From assembly GCA_030446485.1 (NCBI GenBank), contig JAUJNF010000004.1:62001-126000 (forward strand): a DNA stretch of 64,000 nucleotides. Reading direction: 5' to 3'. Positions 26,337-35,438 of this stretch are shown piece after piece (position 1 is the first letter of the stretch; every line of letters starts with the position of its first letter). The notes under the pieces are model-generated. The model saw nothing but the letters and a program-made list of their open reading frames with translations, was not told the origin of the DNA and did no database searches. Made by a program: the position numbers and the translations under genes. The stretch is from Thermoleophilaceae bacterium. GTDB taxonomy: Bacteria; Actinomycetota; Thermoleophilia; Solirubrobacterales; Thermoleophilaceae.

Positions 26337-26801
26337 GTGCCCGAGCTCGTACGCGAAATCATGGATTCCGACCCGGTGACGGTCACGCCGGACACCGAGG
26401 TCGAGGCCGTGATCCGCCTGCTCCGCCGGCACGAGCTGCCCGGGGTCCCGGTCGTGACCGACGGCGGTCGCTGCGTCGGGATCGTGACCGAGTCCGACCT
26501 CGTGCTCGCCGACGAGGAGGGCGACCTTCACCTCCCGCATCATGTGAACCTGTTCGGCGGCATGGTGTTCCTCGAGCCCCTCAGCCGCTTCGAGGAGCGG
26601 CTCCGGAAGGCGGCGGCCTCGACCGCGGAGGACATGATGACCGCCGAGCCCACGACCATCGGGCCCGAGGCCACGGCCGCCGAGGCCGCCCGCCTGATCG
26701 CGGACAGCGGCCACAACCGCCTGCCGGTGGTCGAGCACGGGCGGCTCGTCGGCGTCGTGACCCGGCTCGACGTGCTGCAGGCCCTCGCCGGCCGGTCGTA
26801 G
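26337..26801 (+). CDS. Tandem CBS-domain protein
   Basis: 154 residues made of two CBS motifs: MDSDPVTVTPDTEVEAVIRL ... GIVTESDLV and MTAEPTTIGPEATAAEAARL ... GVVTRLDVL. They are joined by a helical stretch with a His-rich LHLPHHVNLFGGM. Such proteins bind adenine nucleotides or SAM as sensors. There is no fused effector, so the partner is unknown. It shares one base with the alr start. Confidence 0.88.
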   Translation: MPELVREIMDSDPVTVTPDTEVEAVIRLLRRHELPGVPVVTDGGRCVGIVTESDLVLADEEGDLHLPHHVNLFGGMVFLEPLSRFEERLRKAAASTAEDMMTAEPTTIGPEATAAEAARLIADSGHNRLPVVEHGRLVGVVTRLDVLQALAGRS

Positions 26802-27982
26802 TGTCCACCCCGAGGACCGCGCCGGACGAGGCGGTGCTCGCATCCGGCGGCCCCAAGCCCGAGCCGGAAAAGGTGGAGCGCGCAGTAGCCCGGATCGACC
26901 TCGGCGCCGTCACCCGCAACTGCGCCCACCTGCGCTCCCTGCTTACCGGCGGCGCCGAGCTGTGCGCCGTCGTGAAGGCCGACGGCTACGGGCACGGCGC
27001 CACGCAGTGCGCGCGAGCGGCCCTGCGCGGTGGTGCCACCTGGCTCGCCGTGGCCACCGCACGCGAGGCGGAGGAGCTGCGCGCCGGCGGCCTCGACTGC
27101 CGGCTGCTGGTGCTGGGCGCGCTGACCCCCGAGGACGCCGCCACCGCCGTGGCGGCCTCGGCCGAGGTGGTGGCCTGGCGCGAGGATCTCGTCGAGCGCC
27201 TGGCCGGCATGGCGCGCGCCGCGCCGGTGCGCGTGCACGTGAAGCTCGACACCGGGATGGGCCGCCTGGGCACCGGTGACCGCGAGGAGGCCGCGCGCGT
27301 GGCGGCCCGCGTGGCCGCCCACCCGCGCCTGGGGCTCGCGGGCGTGATGAGCCACTTCGCCACCGCCGACGAGCTGGGGGACGAGCACTTCCCGGCGCAA
27401 CTGCGTTCCTTCACCGCGTTCGTCGAGGAGATGCGCGCTCTCTACCCGGATCTGGTCGCCCACGCCGCCAACAGCGCCGCCACCTATCGCGATCCGGCCG
27501 CCCACTTCGACCTCGTTCGCTGCGGGGTGGCCGTGTACGGTCTCGATCCCTTCCAGAGCGACCCCGCCGAGCGCGACCTCGAGCCCGCGCTTGCGCTCGA
27601 GTCCTATGTGGCCGAGGTCAAGCCGCTCGCCACCGGACAGAGCGCCGGGTACGGCCGGCGCTTCGTGGCCTCGGAGCCCACCTGCATCGGCGTGCTGCCG
27701 ATCGGCTACGGCGACGGGGTGAGAAGGGGGCTCACCAACAACGCCGAGGTGCTGGTGGGCGGGGGGTTCCACCCGCTGGTGGGCACGGTGAGCATGGACA
27801 ACATCACGGTCGACCTCGGGCCGGACACGCCCGCCCGTCCGGGGGAGCCGGCGGTGTTGATCGGAGCTCAGGGTGGCGAGCGACTCACCGCCGAGGAGAT
27901 GGCTCGCAGGCTCGACACCATCAACTACGAGGTCACCTGCGGCCTGAGTCCGCGGGTGGCGCGCACCTACGCAGGGGAATGA
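26801..27982 (+). CDS. alr: Alanine racemase
   Basis: PLP enzyme supplying D-alanine for peptidoglycan. The PLP Lys lies in CAVVKADGYGHGA and the second catalytic base Tyr in QSAGYGRRFVA; MSHFATADE and GVLPIGYGDGVRRG are also conserved. 393 residues from GTG, with a disordered leader of about 30 residues. It overlaps the CBS gene before it and is coupled by ATGA to the gene after it. Confidence 0.95.
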   Translation: MSTPRTAPDEAVLASGGPKPEPEKVERAVARIDLGAVTRNCAHLRSLLTGGAELCAVVKADGYGHGATQCARAALRGGATWLAVATAREAEELRAGGLDCRLLVLGALTPEDAATAVAASAEVVAWREDLVERLAGMARAAPVRVHVKLDTGMGRLGTGDREEAARVAARVAAHPRLGLAGVMSHFATADELGDEHFPAQLRSFTAFVEEMRALYPDLVAHAANSAATYRDPAAHFDLVRCGVAVYGLDPFQSDPAERDLEPALALESYVAEVKPLATGQSAGYGRRFVASEPTCIGVLPIGYGDGVRRGLTNNAEVLVGGGFHPLVGTVSMDNITVDLGPDTPARPGEPAVLIGAQGGERLTAEEMARRLDTINYEVTCGLSPRVARTYAGE

Positions 27983-29415
27983 CGGCCCCGCTCGAGCAGC
28001 TCCAGAGTGCGGCGCCGGTCAAGGCGGCGCACCACGCGCTCGCGGGGGTCGAGGGCGGGGCCTACGTGGTGGGCGGCACCGTGCGCGATGCGCTGCTCGA
28101 GCGGCCGCTTCGCGATATCGACCTCGTGGTGAGCGGCCCGGTCGAGGAAGCCGCCCGCACGATCGGACGCGTGCTCCGCGGCCCCGTGTTCCGCCTGTCC
28201 GAGGCCTTTGGGGCGTGGCGGGTGCTCGACCGCGAGCGGCGCTTCACGTTCGACCTCTCGCCGATGCAGGGAGAGTCCATCGCCGCCGACCTCGCGCGGC
28301 GGGACTTCACGGTGAACGCCATGGCCGTGCCGCTCGGCGGCGGCGAGCTGCTCGACCCGCACGGCGGTCGCGCCGACGCGAGCGCCGGCGTCCTGCGCGT
28401 GCTGGGCGAGTCGGCCTATCGCGACGATCCGCTGCGCGCGCTCCGCCTGGCGCGCCTGAGCGCGGAGCTCGGCCTGGTGCCCGACGCGGAGACCGAGCGG
28501 CTCACCGGCGCAGCCGCCGCCGCGGTCACGCAGGCCTCGCCCGAGCGGGTGTTCGCCGAGCTCCGGCGCCTGGTGGTGGCCCCCGGTGTCCTCGAGGGGC
28601 TGGCGCTCGCCGACCGGACGGGGCTCGTGGCCGCGGTGCTTCCGGAGCTCGCTGCGCTGCATGGCGTCGAGCAGAGCCACTTCCACCACCTCGACGTGCA
28701 CGGCCACACGCTCGAGGTGCTCAGGCAGCAGATCGCGCTCGAGCACGACCTGGGGTCGGCGTTCGGCGACCAGGCCGGACGCCTCGGAGCCGTGCTCGAC
28801 GAGCCGCTCGGCGACGATCTGACACGCGCTCAGGCGCTGCGCTTCGGCGCGCTCCTGCACGACATCGGCAAGCCCGCCACGTGCCGCGTGCGCCCGGACG
28901 GGCGGGTCACCTTCATCGGACACGACTCAGCGGGCGAGGAGATCATCGGCGCGATATGCCGCCGCCTGCGCACTAGCGCGCGGCTCGAGGATTACCTGCG
29001 CGCCCTCACCCGCAACCACCTGGTGCTCGGCTTCCTGGTCCGCGAGCGGCCGCTCTCGCGGGAGCTCGTTTACCGCTACCTGACGGCGTGTCAGCCCGTC
29101 GAGGTGGAGGTCACCGTGCTGTCGTGCGCCGACCGCCTGGCCACCCGCGGCCGCAACGCCGAGCGCGCCATCGCCGCGCATCTCGAGCTGGCGCGCGAGC
29201 TCATGGCCGAGGCGCTCGAGTGGCGGACGGCCGGGCCGCCCAAGCCGGCGGTGAACGGCCGCGTGCTCACCCGCGAGGCCGGCATCCCCCCGGGACCCGA
29301 GCTCGGGGCCGTGCTGCAGCGGCTGGCCGAGGCGCGCTTCACCGGGGAGGCCGCCACGCGCGAGGAGGCGCTGGCCCTCGCGCGGCGCTTCCACGACCCG
29401 GCTCGGGCAGAATGA
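27979..29415 (+). CDS. CCA-adding/poly(A) polymerase-family nucleotidyltransferase with HD domain
   Basis: Class II tRNA nucleotidyltransferase family, 478 residues. The head has GGTVRDALLERPLRDIDLVV with catalytic acidic residues and ARRDFTVNAMAVPLGGGEL. The C-terminal part is an HD phosphohydrolase domain (HHLDVHGHTLEVLRQQ, LLHDIGKPATC). CCA addition to tRNA is most likely; A-adding or poly(A) activity cannot be excluded. The ATG overlaps the alr stop. Confidence 0.85.
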   Translation: MTAPLEQLQSAAPVKAAHHALAGVEGGAYVVGGTVRDALLERPLRDIDLVVSGPVEEAARTIGRVLRGPVFRLSEAFGAWRVLDRERRFTFDLSPMQGESIAADLARRDFTVNAMAVPLGGGELLDPHGGRADASAGVLRVLGESAYRDDPLRALRLARLSAELGLVPDAETERLTGAAAAAVTQASPERVFAELRRLVVAPGVLEGLALADRTGLVAAVLPELAALHGVEQSHFHHLDVHGHTLEVLRQQIALEHDLGSAFGDQAGRLGAVLDEPLGDDLTRAQALRFGALLHDIGKPATCRVRPDGRVTFIGHDSAGEEIIGAICRRLRTSARLEDYLRALTRNHLVLGFLVRERPLSRELVYRYLTACQPVEVEVTVLSCADRLATRGRNAERAIAAHLELARELMAEALEWRTAGPPKPAVNGRVLTREAGIPPGPELGAVLQRLAEARFTGEAATREEALALARRFHDPARAE

Positions 29416-29422
29416 CGCCCGG

Positions 29423-30397
29423 ATGATCGTCGACTGCGCCGTATACGAGAACGGCACGCGCAGGAAGGGCGAGCTGCCCCTTGACCACGCCTACGAGGCG
29501 GGGCGCGACGGCGACAACGCCTTCGTCTGGATCGGCCTGCACGAGCCGAGCGAGCACGAGTTCGAGTCCGTCCGCGCGGAGTTCGACCTCCACGACCTGG
29601 CCGTGGAGGACGCCATCAAGGCCCATCAGCGGCCGAAGCTCGAGAACTACGGCGACTCGCTCTTCCTCGTGCTGAAGACGGCGCGCTACAACGACGAGGC
29701 CGAGGACGTCGAGTTCGGCGAGATCCTGCTGTTCGTCGGCCCGACGTTCGTGGTGTCGGTGCGGCACGGCGACGCCAGCGAGTTGCACGAGGTGCGGGAG
29801 GAGGTCGAGCGGCGCCGCGACCTCCTGAGCTGCGGCACCGGCGCGGTGCTGCACGCGATCGTCGACCGGGTGGTGGACGACTACGTGCCCGTGGTGGAGG
29901 GCCTCGACAACGACATCGAGGAGATCGAGCGCCAGGTCTTCTCTCCGCGGCGCCGCAACGCCGCCGAGCGGATCTACAAGCTGAAGCGCGAGGTGCTCGC
30001 CTTCCACCGCTCCACCGCCCCGCTGATCGACCCGTTGAGCCGCCTGGCCCGTGAGCCGCACCCGATCGTGCACGAGGACATCCGCAAGTACTTCGGAGAC
30101 GTGCACGACCACCTCCTGCGCGTGGTCGACGAGGTGGACAACTCGAGCGCCCTGCTCACGAGCGGCCTGCAGGCCAACCTCGCGCAGGTCGGGGTGCAGC
30201 AGAACGAGGACGTGCGCCGGATCTCGGCGTGGGTGGCGATTGCCGCGGCCAACACGCTGGTCGCGGGCATCTACGGCATGAACTTCGAGCACATGCCGGA
30301 GCTGAGCTGGGAGCTCGGCTATCCGTTGGCACTCGGGGTGATGGTGCTGATCGGCGCGTTGCTCTACTGGCGCTTCCGGCGAGCGGGCTGGCTGTAG
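29423..30397 (+). CDS. corA: CorA-family magnesium/cobalt transporter
   Basis: Homopentameric Mg2+ channel, 324 residues: a large N-terminal cytoplasmic domain, a long pore helix, two C-terminal TM helices, the selectivity signature YGMNFEHMPE and a basic end (YWRFRRAGWL). It starts at ATG, eight bases after the nucleotidyltransferase. Confidence 0.93.
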   Translation: MIVDCAVYENGTRRKGELPLDHAYEAGRDGDNAFVWIGLHEPSEHEFESVRAEFDLHDLAVEDAIKAHQRPKLENYGDSLFLVLKTARYNDEAEDVEFGEILLFVGPTFVVSVRHGDASELHEVREEVERRRDLLSCGTGAVLHAIVDRVVDDYVPVVEGLDNDIEEIERQVFSPRRRNAAERIYKLKREVLAFHRSTAPLIDPLSRLAREPHPIVHEDIRKYFGDVHDHLLRVVDEVDNSSALLTSGLQANLAQVGVQQNEDVRRISAWVAIAAANTLVAGIYGMNFEHMPELSWELGYPLALGVMVLIGALLYWRFRRAGWL

Positions 30398-30431
30398 GCC
30401 GCGACCGCGGACGGGTAGGCTTCCGCGCCCC

Positions 30432-30839
30432 GTGGCGCCTGACTGCATCTTCTGCGCGATCGTGGCCGGCGAGCTGCCGGCCGAGCGCGTCGACGAGGAC
30501 GAGCACACGATCGCCTTCATGGACATCAACCCGTGGACCCGCGGACACGCGCTGGTGATACCGCGCGAGCACTCGAAGAACCTCTACGAGATCGAGCCGC
30601 ACGATCTCGCCCGCACCGCGACGGCCGCCAAGCGCCTGTCGCTGCGCATGCGCGACGCGCTCGGGTGCGACGGGGTGAACCTGCTGAACGCCTGCGAGCC
30701 GGCGGCCTGGCAGACGGTCTTCCACTTCCACGTTCACGTGATCCCCCGCTACGCCGACGATCCGCTCGACCTACCGACCCAACCTCGGTCTGGAGACAGT
30801 GGTGAGATCGCCGCCGCGGCCGAGGAGCTCCGTGCCTGA
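30432..30839 (+). CDS. HIT-family nucleotide-binding hydrolase
   Basis: 135 residues with the N-terminal Zn-type Cys pair (DCIFCAIVAGELPA) and the histidine triad TVFHFHVHVIPRY. Family members hydrolyse AMP-lysine or AMP-NH2-like or dinucleotide substrates. GTG start. It overlaps the enoyl-CoA hydratase gene by eight bases. Confidence 0.92.
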   Translation: MAPDCIFCAIVAGELPAERVDEDEHTIAFMDINPWTRGHALVIPREHSKNLYEIEPHDLARTATAAKRLSLRMRDALGCDGVNLLNACEPAAWQTVFHFHVHVIPRYADDPLDLPTQPRSGDSGEIAAAAEELRA

Positions 30840-31608
30840 CACCGCCCGCCTGGAGCGACACGGCGACGTCGGGGCCGTGGTGATCGACGCGCCACCGCTC
30901 AACCTGTTCGGCGAGGCGCTCACTCGCGACCTGATCGCCGTGCTGGAGGAGGTGGCCGCCGATCTGCCGCGCGCGCTGCTCATCCGGGCCGAGGGCGAGC
31001 TGTTCACCGGCGGTGCCGACGTGCACGTGTTCGAGGGGAAGACGCCCGAGGAGGGCGGCGCGTTCTTCGGCGACCTGATCCAGATCGTCCACCGGCTCGA
31101 GGACATGCCGATCCCGACGCTGTCGGCCGTGCACGGCCTGTGCCTCACGGCCGGCTTCGAGCTGTCGCTGGCCTGCGACATGATCTGGGCCTCCGAGTCG
31201 GCGCGCTTCGGTCTGGTCGAGATAGTGGTGGGACTCACGCCCGGAATGGGCGGCACCCAGCGGGTGGCCGAGCGCGCGGGGCCGGCCCGCGCCCGCGAGC
31301 TCGTGATGAGCGGTGGCCTGTTCGAAGCCGCGACGCTCGAGCGCTGGAACGTGGTGAACCGCGTGCTGCCCGACGCCGAGCTCGCCGAGAAGTCGATGCG
31401 CTTCGCCGAGCGCCTGGCCGCCGGTCCGACGCTCGCCCACGCTGCCACGAAGCGCATGGTGCGGGCCTACCTCGACGAGGGCGTGCGGGGCGCCGACGCC
31501 CGCATCGGGGAGATCTCCGGCTCGCTGTTCGGGACCGAGGACCTGCAGGCCGCGGTGAAGAAGTTCCTCGCGGAGGGTCCCGGCAAGGCGACGTTCGAGG
31601 GGCGGTGA
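30832..31608 (+). CDS. Enoyl-CoA hydratase/isomerase family protein
   Basis: 258-residue crotonase-fold protein. Oxyanion-hole segments are FTGGADVHVF and SAVHGLCLTAGFEL; the two family Glu positions are kept (GFELSLACD and FGLVEIVVGLTPGMGGTQR). This favours a true hydratase. I start it at GTG 30832 because the conserved sequence begins at once; a longer start would run 11 codons into the HIT gene. It is coupled by GTGA to an alpha/beta hydrolase. Confidence 0.88.
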   Translation: MPDTARLERHGDVGAVVIDAPPLNLFGEALTRDLIAVLEEVAADLPRALLIRAEGELFTGGADVHVFEGKTPEEGGAFFGDLIQIVHRLEDMPIPTLSAVHGLCLTAGFELSLACDMIWASESARFGLVEIVVGLTPGMGGTQRVAERAGPARARELVMSGGLFEAATLERWNVVNRVLPDAELAEKSMRFAERLAAGPTLAHAATKRMVRAYLDEGVRGADARIGEISGSLFGTEDLQAAVKKFLAEGPGKATFEGR

Positions 31609-32477
31609 GCGCGCCGGCCGCCGCGGCGCGGGCCGCGGCGGCGCCCGCGCGACAGACCGGCGCGGGCATCGCCGGCCACGACGGCGTGTGGCTGGCCTGG
31701 CGCGCGTTCGGCGAGGGCGACCCGATCCTGCTGATCATGGGCTTCATGGGCAGCGGCCGCGCCTGGTACCGCCTGCTGCCGCACCTGGCGGGTCCGTCGA
31801 GCCCGTCGCCGCGCCGGGCGGTGACAATGGACAACCGAGGTACCGGGGAGTCCGACCGCCCGCTCGGCCTGTGGACGATGGACGACCTGGCGGGCGACGC
31901 GCTCGCGGTGATGGACGCCGCGGGCCTCGACAGCGCCCACGTGGTGGGGGCCTCGATGGGCGGCATGATCGCCCAGCACCTCGCGCTCGATCACCCCGAG
32001 CGAGTGCGGTCGCTGACCCTGGCCTGCACCCACCCGGGCGGGCGCCGGCCGGGCGGCCTGCCCTGGCGCATGCTCGCGAGCCTGGCGCTGCGACCCGTCT
32101 TCGGTCCGGAGCGCACCTTCCCGCTGGTGGCACCGCTGCTCTACTCGGAACGGACGCGCACAGCCCATCGCGACCGCCTGGCCGAGGACCTCGACATGCG
32201 CTTCCAGGACGGAACTCCGGTGGCCACCGCCCCGGCTCAGATGGCGGCGATCCTCGGCCATGACACCCGGCCGCGCCTGCACGAGCTGACGATGCCGGTG
32301 CTGGTGGTGCACGGGGCCGAGGACGCCCTCGTGCCACCGAGCGCCGCCGAGGAGCTGGCCCGGCTGATCCCGGGTGCGCGGCTCGAGATCATCCCGCACT
32401 GCGGCCACGTCCTGACCACCGATGCCGAGGGCGAGGCGGCCGCCGCGGTCCTGGGATTCCTCGACTGCGTCGCGTGA
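31605..32477 (+). CDS. Alpha/beta hydrolase
   Basis: 290 residues. An Ala-rich leader precedes a typical fold: ILLIMGFMGSGRAWYRLL (oxyanion loop), MDNRGTGESDRP, nucleophile elbow VVGASMGGMIAQ, acid GAEDALVPP and His in IPHCGHVL. Substrate unknown; this set of motifs is common in esterases and lactonases. The start overlaps the crotonase stop (GTGA). Confidence 0.88.
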   Translation: MSAPAAAARAAAAPARQTGAGIAGHDGVWLAWRAFGEGDPILLIMGFMGSGRAWYRLLPHLAGPSSPSPRRAVTMDNRGTGESDRPLGLWTMDDLAGDALAVMDAAGLDSAHVVGASMGGMIAQHLALDHPERVRSLTLACTHPGGRRPGGLPWRMLASLALRPVFGPERTFPLVAPLLYSERTRTAHRDRLAEDLDMRFQDGTPVATAPAQMAAILGHDTRPRLHELTMPVLVVHGAEDALVPPSAAEELARLIPGARLEIIPHCGHVLTTDAEGEAAAAVLGFLDCVA

Positions 32478-32532
32478 CCGGAAGCGGCCTGTGGTGCTAG
32501 CGTTTCCGCCCGTGGCCGGGGAGTCGCCCGGG

Positions 32533-32643
32533 ATGACAAGCAAGTGCCGATGGTGCGGACTGCCACGAGCAGCGAGCAGGGCGCGCAACACAGGAGAGTG
32601 CAACACGCATGGCAACCGGAACCGTCAAGTGGTTCAACGATGA
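32533..32643 (+). CDS. Possible small Zn-finger-like ORF upstream of and overlapping the cold-shock gene
   Basis: A 36-codon frame starting [19 protein letters not shown], with Cys5, Cys8, Cys23 and His26 (CxxC then CxxH) and GGGGAG about nine bases before its ATG. It runs over the cold-shock start in another frame. It may be a leader peptide or chance. Confidence 0.25.
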   Translation: MTSKCRWCGLPRAASRARNTGECNTHGNRNRQVVQR

Positions 32644-32812
32644 GAAGGGCTACGGCTTCATCACGCCCGACGAGGGCGACCGTGACCTGTTCGTACACCA
32701 CTCCGGCATAAACGGCTCGGGCTTCAAGACCCTCCAGGAGAACTCCAAGGTCTCCTATGAGGAGGAGTCGGGCGACAAGGGTCCCAAGGCGGTCAACGTC
32801 ACCAAGATCTGA
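32609..32812 (+). CDS. cspA: Cold-shock protein (CspA family)
   Basis: 67-residue OB-fold RNA chaperone with RNP1 KGYGFITP and RNP2 LFVHHSGI. The ATG is preceded by AGGAGAG about ten bases away. The following gene encodes IF-1, another OB-fold RNA-binding protein, 43 bases on. Confidence 0.97.
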   Translation: MATGTVKWFNDEKGYGFITPDEGDRDLFVHHSGINGSGFKTLQENSKVSYEEESGDKGPKAVNVTKI

Positions 32813-32855
32813 CTGGTGGCGCCGGCGCGCGCGACCGTCGTCTACGGCTAATCGC

Positions 32856-33074
32856 ATGTCCAAGGAAGAGAAGATCGAGATGGAGGGCGAGGTCACCGAG
32901 GCCCTGCCCAACACGATGTTTCGCGTGACCCTCGACAACGGTCACGACGTGCTCGGACATATCTCCGGCAAGATGCGGAGGCACTACATCCGCATCCTGC
33001 CGGGGGACCGCATCAAGATCGAGTTGTCGCCGTACGACCTCGATCGCGGGCGCATCACCTACCGCTACAAGTAG
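32856..33074 (+). CDS. infA: Translation initiation factor IF-1
   Basis: 72 residues: [38 protein letters not shown] and [19 protein letters not shown], the full OB-fold of IF-1. It normally sits in the map-rpmJ-rpsM ribosomal cluster; here it follows a cold-shock gene. Whether this is the only copy cannot be judged from one window. Confidence 0.96.
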   Translation: MSKEEKIEMEGEVTEALPNTMFRVTLDNGHDVLGHISGKMRRHYIRILPGDRIKIELSPYDLDRGRITYRYK

Positions 33075-33090
33075 GCCTGAGCCCGGCGCT

Positions 33091-34446
33091 TCAGGCCGGC
33101 GCCGGCTCCGCGCGCGCGGTGGGCGGCACGGCGTCGACGTGCCGGCGTCCGGTGACGCGCTCGATGTGCTCGGCGGCGTCCAGCAGGCGCGCCTCCTCGC
33201 CCCACGGGGCCAGGAGCTGGAGGGCCATCGGCAGGCCGCTCGAGTGCAGCCCCACGGGGATCGAGATGCCGGGTATGCCGGCCAGGTTGGCGATGCCGCA
33301 CTGACGCACGTTGCCGGGATCCGGCGGCGCGGGGCCGGAGGGGAGGGTCACGGTGGGGTTGGCGATCGGCGGCGCGGGGGCGGGCACCGTGGGCCAGGCG
33401 AGCACCTCGCAGCGCTCGAAGGCCGCGGCCAGCGAGCGGCGCAGCAGCGCACGCACGCGGTCGGCGCGCAGCAGCAGCTGAGCCGGGAACAGCAGCTCGT
33501 ACTTCACGAGCGCACGGACGATCGGCTCCGCCTCCTCGAGCTCTTCGCGCCCGAGGGACGGCAGCCCCTCGAGCGTGAGCCGCAGCACGGTGGCGATGCC
33601 CGCGTGCTCGGCACCCTCGAGGGCCAGCTCCGGGATCCGCCAGCCGGCAGCGTCGAGCGCCTCTCGGCAGGCGCCGTCGATCTCCGGGTCGAGGTCCTCC
33701 CAGAACGGAGATGGCACGATTCCCACCCGTAGGCCACTCGCGTCGGCTGCCGGCAGGGCTCGGCCGCTGAGCACCTCGCCGAAGAGGCGGGTGTCCCCGG
33801 CGTCACGGCACATCGGCCCGGCGGCGCCCATCGTCGAGTAGCCGTGGGTGTAGCCGTCGACCGGAGTCGAGCCGAAGGTCAGCTTCAGGCCGGTGATCCC
33901 GCAGTAGGCGGCGGGCAACCGGACCGATCCGCCGCCGTCGGTGCCCACCGCCGCCGCCACCAGGCGCGCGCCCACCGCCGCCGCGGATCCGCCCGACGAG
34001 CCGCCGCCGCAGCTCTCGACCCGCCACGGGTTGCCGACCGGCCCGTAGGCGGAGATGTGCCCGGTGCTCCCGCCGCCCCAGAAGTGCGTGTTGGTCACGC
34101 CGACCACCACCGCGCCGGCGTCGCGCAGGCGGCGATACATGCCGGACTCGCCCCGCGGGGCCTGCTCGCGGGGCGACCCGTCGCGCGGCGCGCGCCAGGG
34201 CAGGGCGAACATGTCCTTGACGGCCACGGGCACGCCGCGCAGCGGCCCGTCGGGCGCTGCGGCCAGCATGTGCTCTGCCTCCTCCGCGGAGCCGGACACG
34301 ATCGAGTTGAGCTGCGGGTCGCGCTCGGCGATGCGCGCGTAGGTGGCGGCGAGCAGGTCAGAGGGGTCGAGCTCCCCCGCGGCGATGCTCGCGGCCTGCG
34401 CGCGGAGGGACAGGTCCTGGGGGTGGCTCGGGCCGTGACCGCTCAT
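33091..34446 (-). CDS. Amidase-signature family hydrolase
   Basis: 451 residues. The Ser-cisSer-Lys triad is readable: Lys77 in AVKDMFALP, the GGGSSGGSAAA loop around 147-157 and Ser174 in GTDGGGSVRLPAAYCG. No gatB or gatC lies nearby and it lacks GatA-specific context, so it is a free-standing amidase of unknown substrate. It is co-translated (ATGA) with the small protein upstream. Confidence 0.9.
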   Translation of the reverse strand: MSGHGPSHPQDLSLRAQAASIAAGELDPSDLLAATYARIAERDPQLNSIVSGSAEEAEHMLAAAPDGPLRGVPVAVKDMFALPWRAPRDGSPREQAPRGESGMYRRLRDAGAVVVGVTNTHFWGGGSTGHISAYGPVGNPWRVESCGGGSSGGSAAAVGARLVAAAVGTDGGGSVRLPAAYCGITGLKLTFGSTPVDGYTHGYSTMGAAGPMCRDAGDTRLFGEVLSGRALPAADASGLRVGIVPSPFWEDLDPEIDGACREALDAAGWRIPELALEGAEHAGIATVLRLTLEGLPSLGREELEEAEPIVRALVKYELLFPAQLLLRADRVRALLRRSLAAAFERCEVLAWPTVPAPAPPIANPTVTLPSGPAPPDPGNVRQCGIANLAGIPGISIPVGLHSSGLPMALQLLAPWGEEARLLDAAEHIERVTGRRHVDAVPPTARAEPAPA

Positions 34447-34652
34447 TGCCGGGCTCGTCGGGCGCTCGGCGGCGGCCGGCCGGGGTCGAGGTCCGGCTCG
34501 GGCCAGACGCCGGCCAGGTCGGCGCGCTCGAGCGCCTCGAGCGCCGGTCCGTAAGCCGCCCGGGCGGCGCGGATGATGGCCAGGTCGACGTCGGTTACGT
34601 CGACTTCGGCGAGGCTCAGGCCGGAGCGCACGTAGCGTTCGAAGTCATCCAT
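34443..34652 (-). CDS. Small amidase-associated protein
   Basis: 69 residues: an acidic-aromatic start MDDFERYVRSGLSLAEVDV, a helix DLAIIRAARAAYGPALEAL, and a Pro/Arg tail. It ends inside the amidase start codon. Small helical partners encoded just before amidases (for example AtzG with AtzE) stabilise the enzyme; the same role is an inference here. Confidence 0.7.
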   Translation of the reverse strand: MDDFERYVRSGLSLAEVDVTDVDLAIIRAARAAYGPALEALERADLAGVWPEPDLDPGRPPPSARRARQ

Positions 34653-34698
34653 CGAAGGCGGAGGCTAACCGAGCCTCGGGCGCTACCATCGCGCGCGC

Positions 34699-35043
34699 AT
34701 GACCACTGAGGGGTGGATTTTCATGGTCGGGTTCCGCGTGATCGACGTTGGCGCCCTGATCGTGTTCCTCGTGTGGTTCTTCCGCCAGCGCTTCGACGCC
34801 GACGATCCCCCCGAGGACGACGGACCGGGCGGAGGGGGCCCGCCGCCCGACCCCGACCGCGGGCCGGGCGGCGGTGGGCACGTCCTGCCGCTGGACAGGG
34901 TCGAGTCCGGCCGGCGGCGGGTGCGTTCCCACGGTCTCCGGGAGGGCTGGGTGCGGCGGCGCGGCGGGGAGCCGATACCGCGTCCGCGGCCAACGCGCGT
35001 GCGCCGGCCGCACACTCCGGTGCCGGCGCACCGACGGCCCTAG
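34699..35043 (+). CDS. Small membrane protein with disordered tail
   Basis: 114 residues: one N-terminal helix (FRVIDVGALIVFLVWFF), then an acidic Gly/Pro linker and a strongly basic tail (RRRVRSHGLREGWVRRR). No family recognised. It is divergent from the amidase pair. Confidence 0.6.
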   Translation: MTTEGWIFMVGFRVIDVGALIVFLVWFFRQRFDADDPPEDDGPGGGGPPPDPDRGPGGGGHVLPLDRVESGRRRVRSHGLREGWVRRRGGEPIPRPRPTRVRRPHTPVPAHRRP

Positions 35044-35082
35044 TGGGCCTTCTCTCAACGTTTCACTAGCGGACCGTCTTCG

Positions 35083-35436
35083 TCAGCAGTCCCCGGGGTT
35101 CTGGTTGCAGAAGTCCTCGAACCGGTCCGCTGCGGTATTGGGCGGAGGCGGCGTGTCGTTCGCGGGGCTGTCGGGCACCGCCGGATCGGGTGTCGGCGTG
35201 GGGGCCGCCCCGGTGATCGTCGGCTCGGGCTCCGGCGCCGGCTCGGGAGCGGTGCCGGTCGGGTCGGTCGTGGTCTCGTCGGTGGTGGTCTGCCCGTCGG
35301 CCGGTGCGAAGTCTCCGCCGGGCACCTTGAGCTCCGGCTTGGCCGGCACCTTCTCGGGCTCGTTGCCGCCGCAGGCCGCCCCCACCACAGCCACCGCCGC
35401 GGCCACCAGGCACGCGACCAAGCGCCGCGAGAGCAC
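35083..35436 (-). CDS. Putative lipoprotein, Thr/Pro/Glu-rich
   Basis: 117 residues from GTG 35436. A basic-hydrophobic signal (RRLVACLVAAAVAVVGAACG) has a Cys at a weak lipobox. Then come charged and Thr/Pro-rich repeats (TTTDETTTDPTG, PEPAPEPEPT) and a C-terminal DRFEDFCNQNPGDC with two Cys that could form a disulphide. It begins two bases after the stop of the Zn-ribbon-like gene, so the two are co-transcribed. Confidence 0.65.
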   Translation of the reverse strand: MLSRRLVACLVAAAVAVVGAACGGNEPEKVPAKPELKVPGGDFAPADGQTTTDETTTDPTGTAPEPAPEPEPTITGAAPTPTPDPAVPDSPANDTPPPPNTAADRFEDFCNQNPGDC

Positions 35437-35438
35437 GA

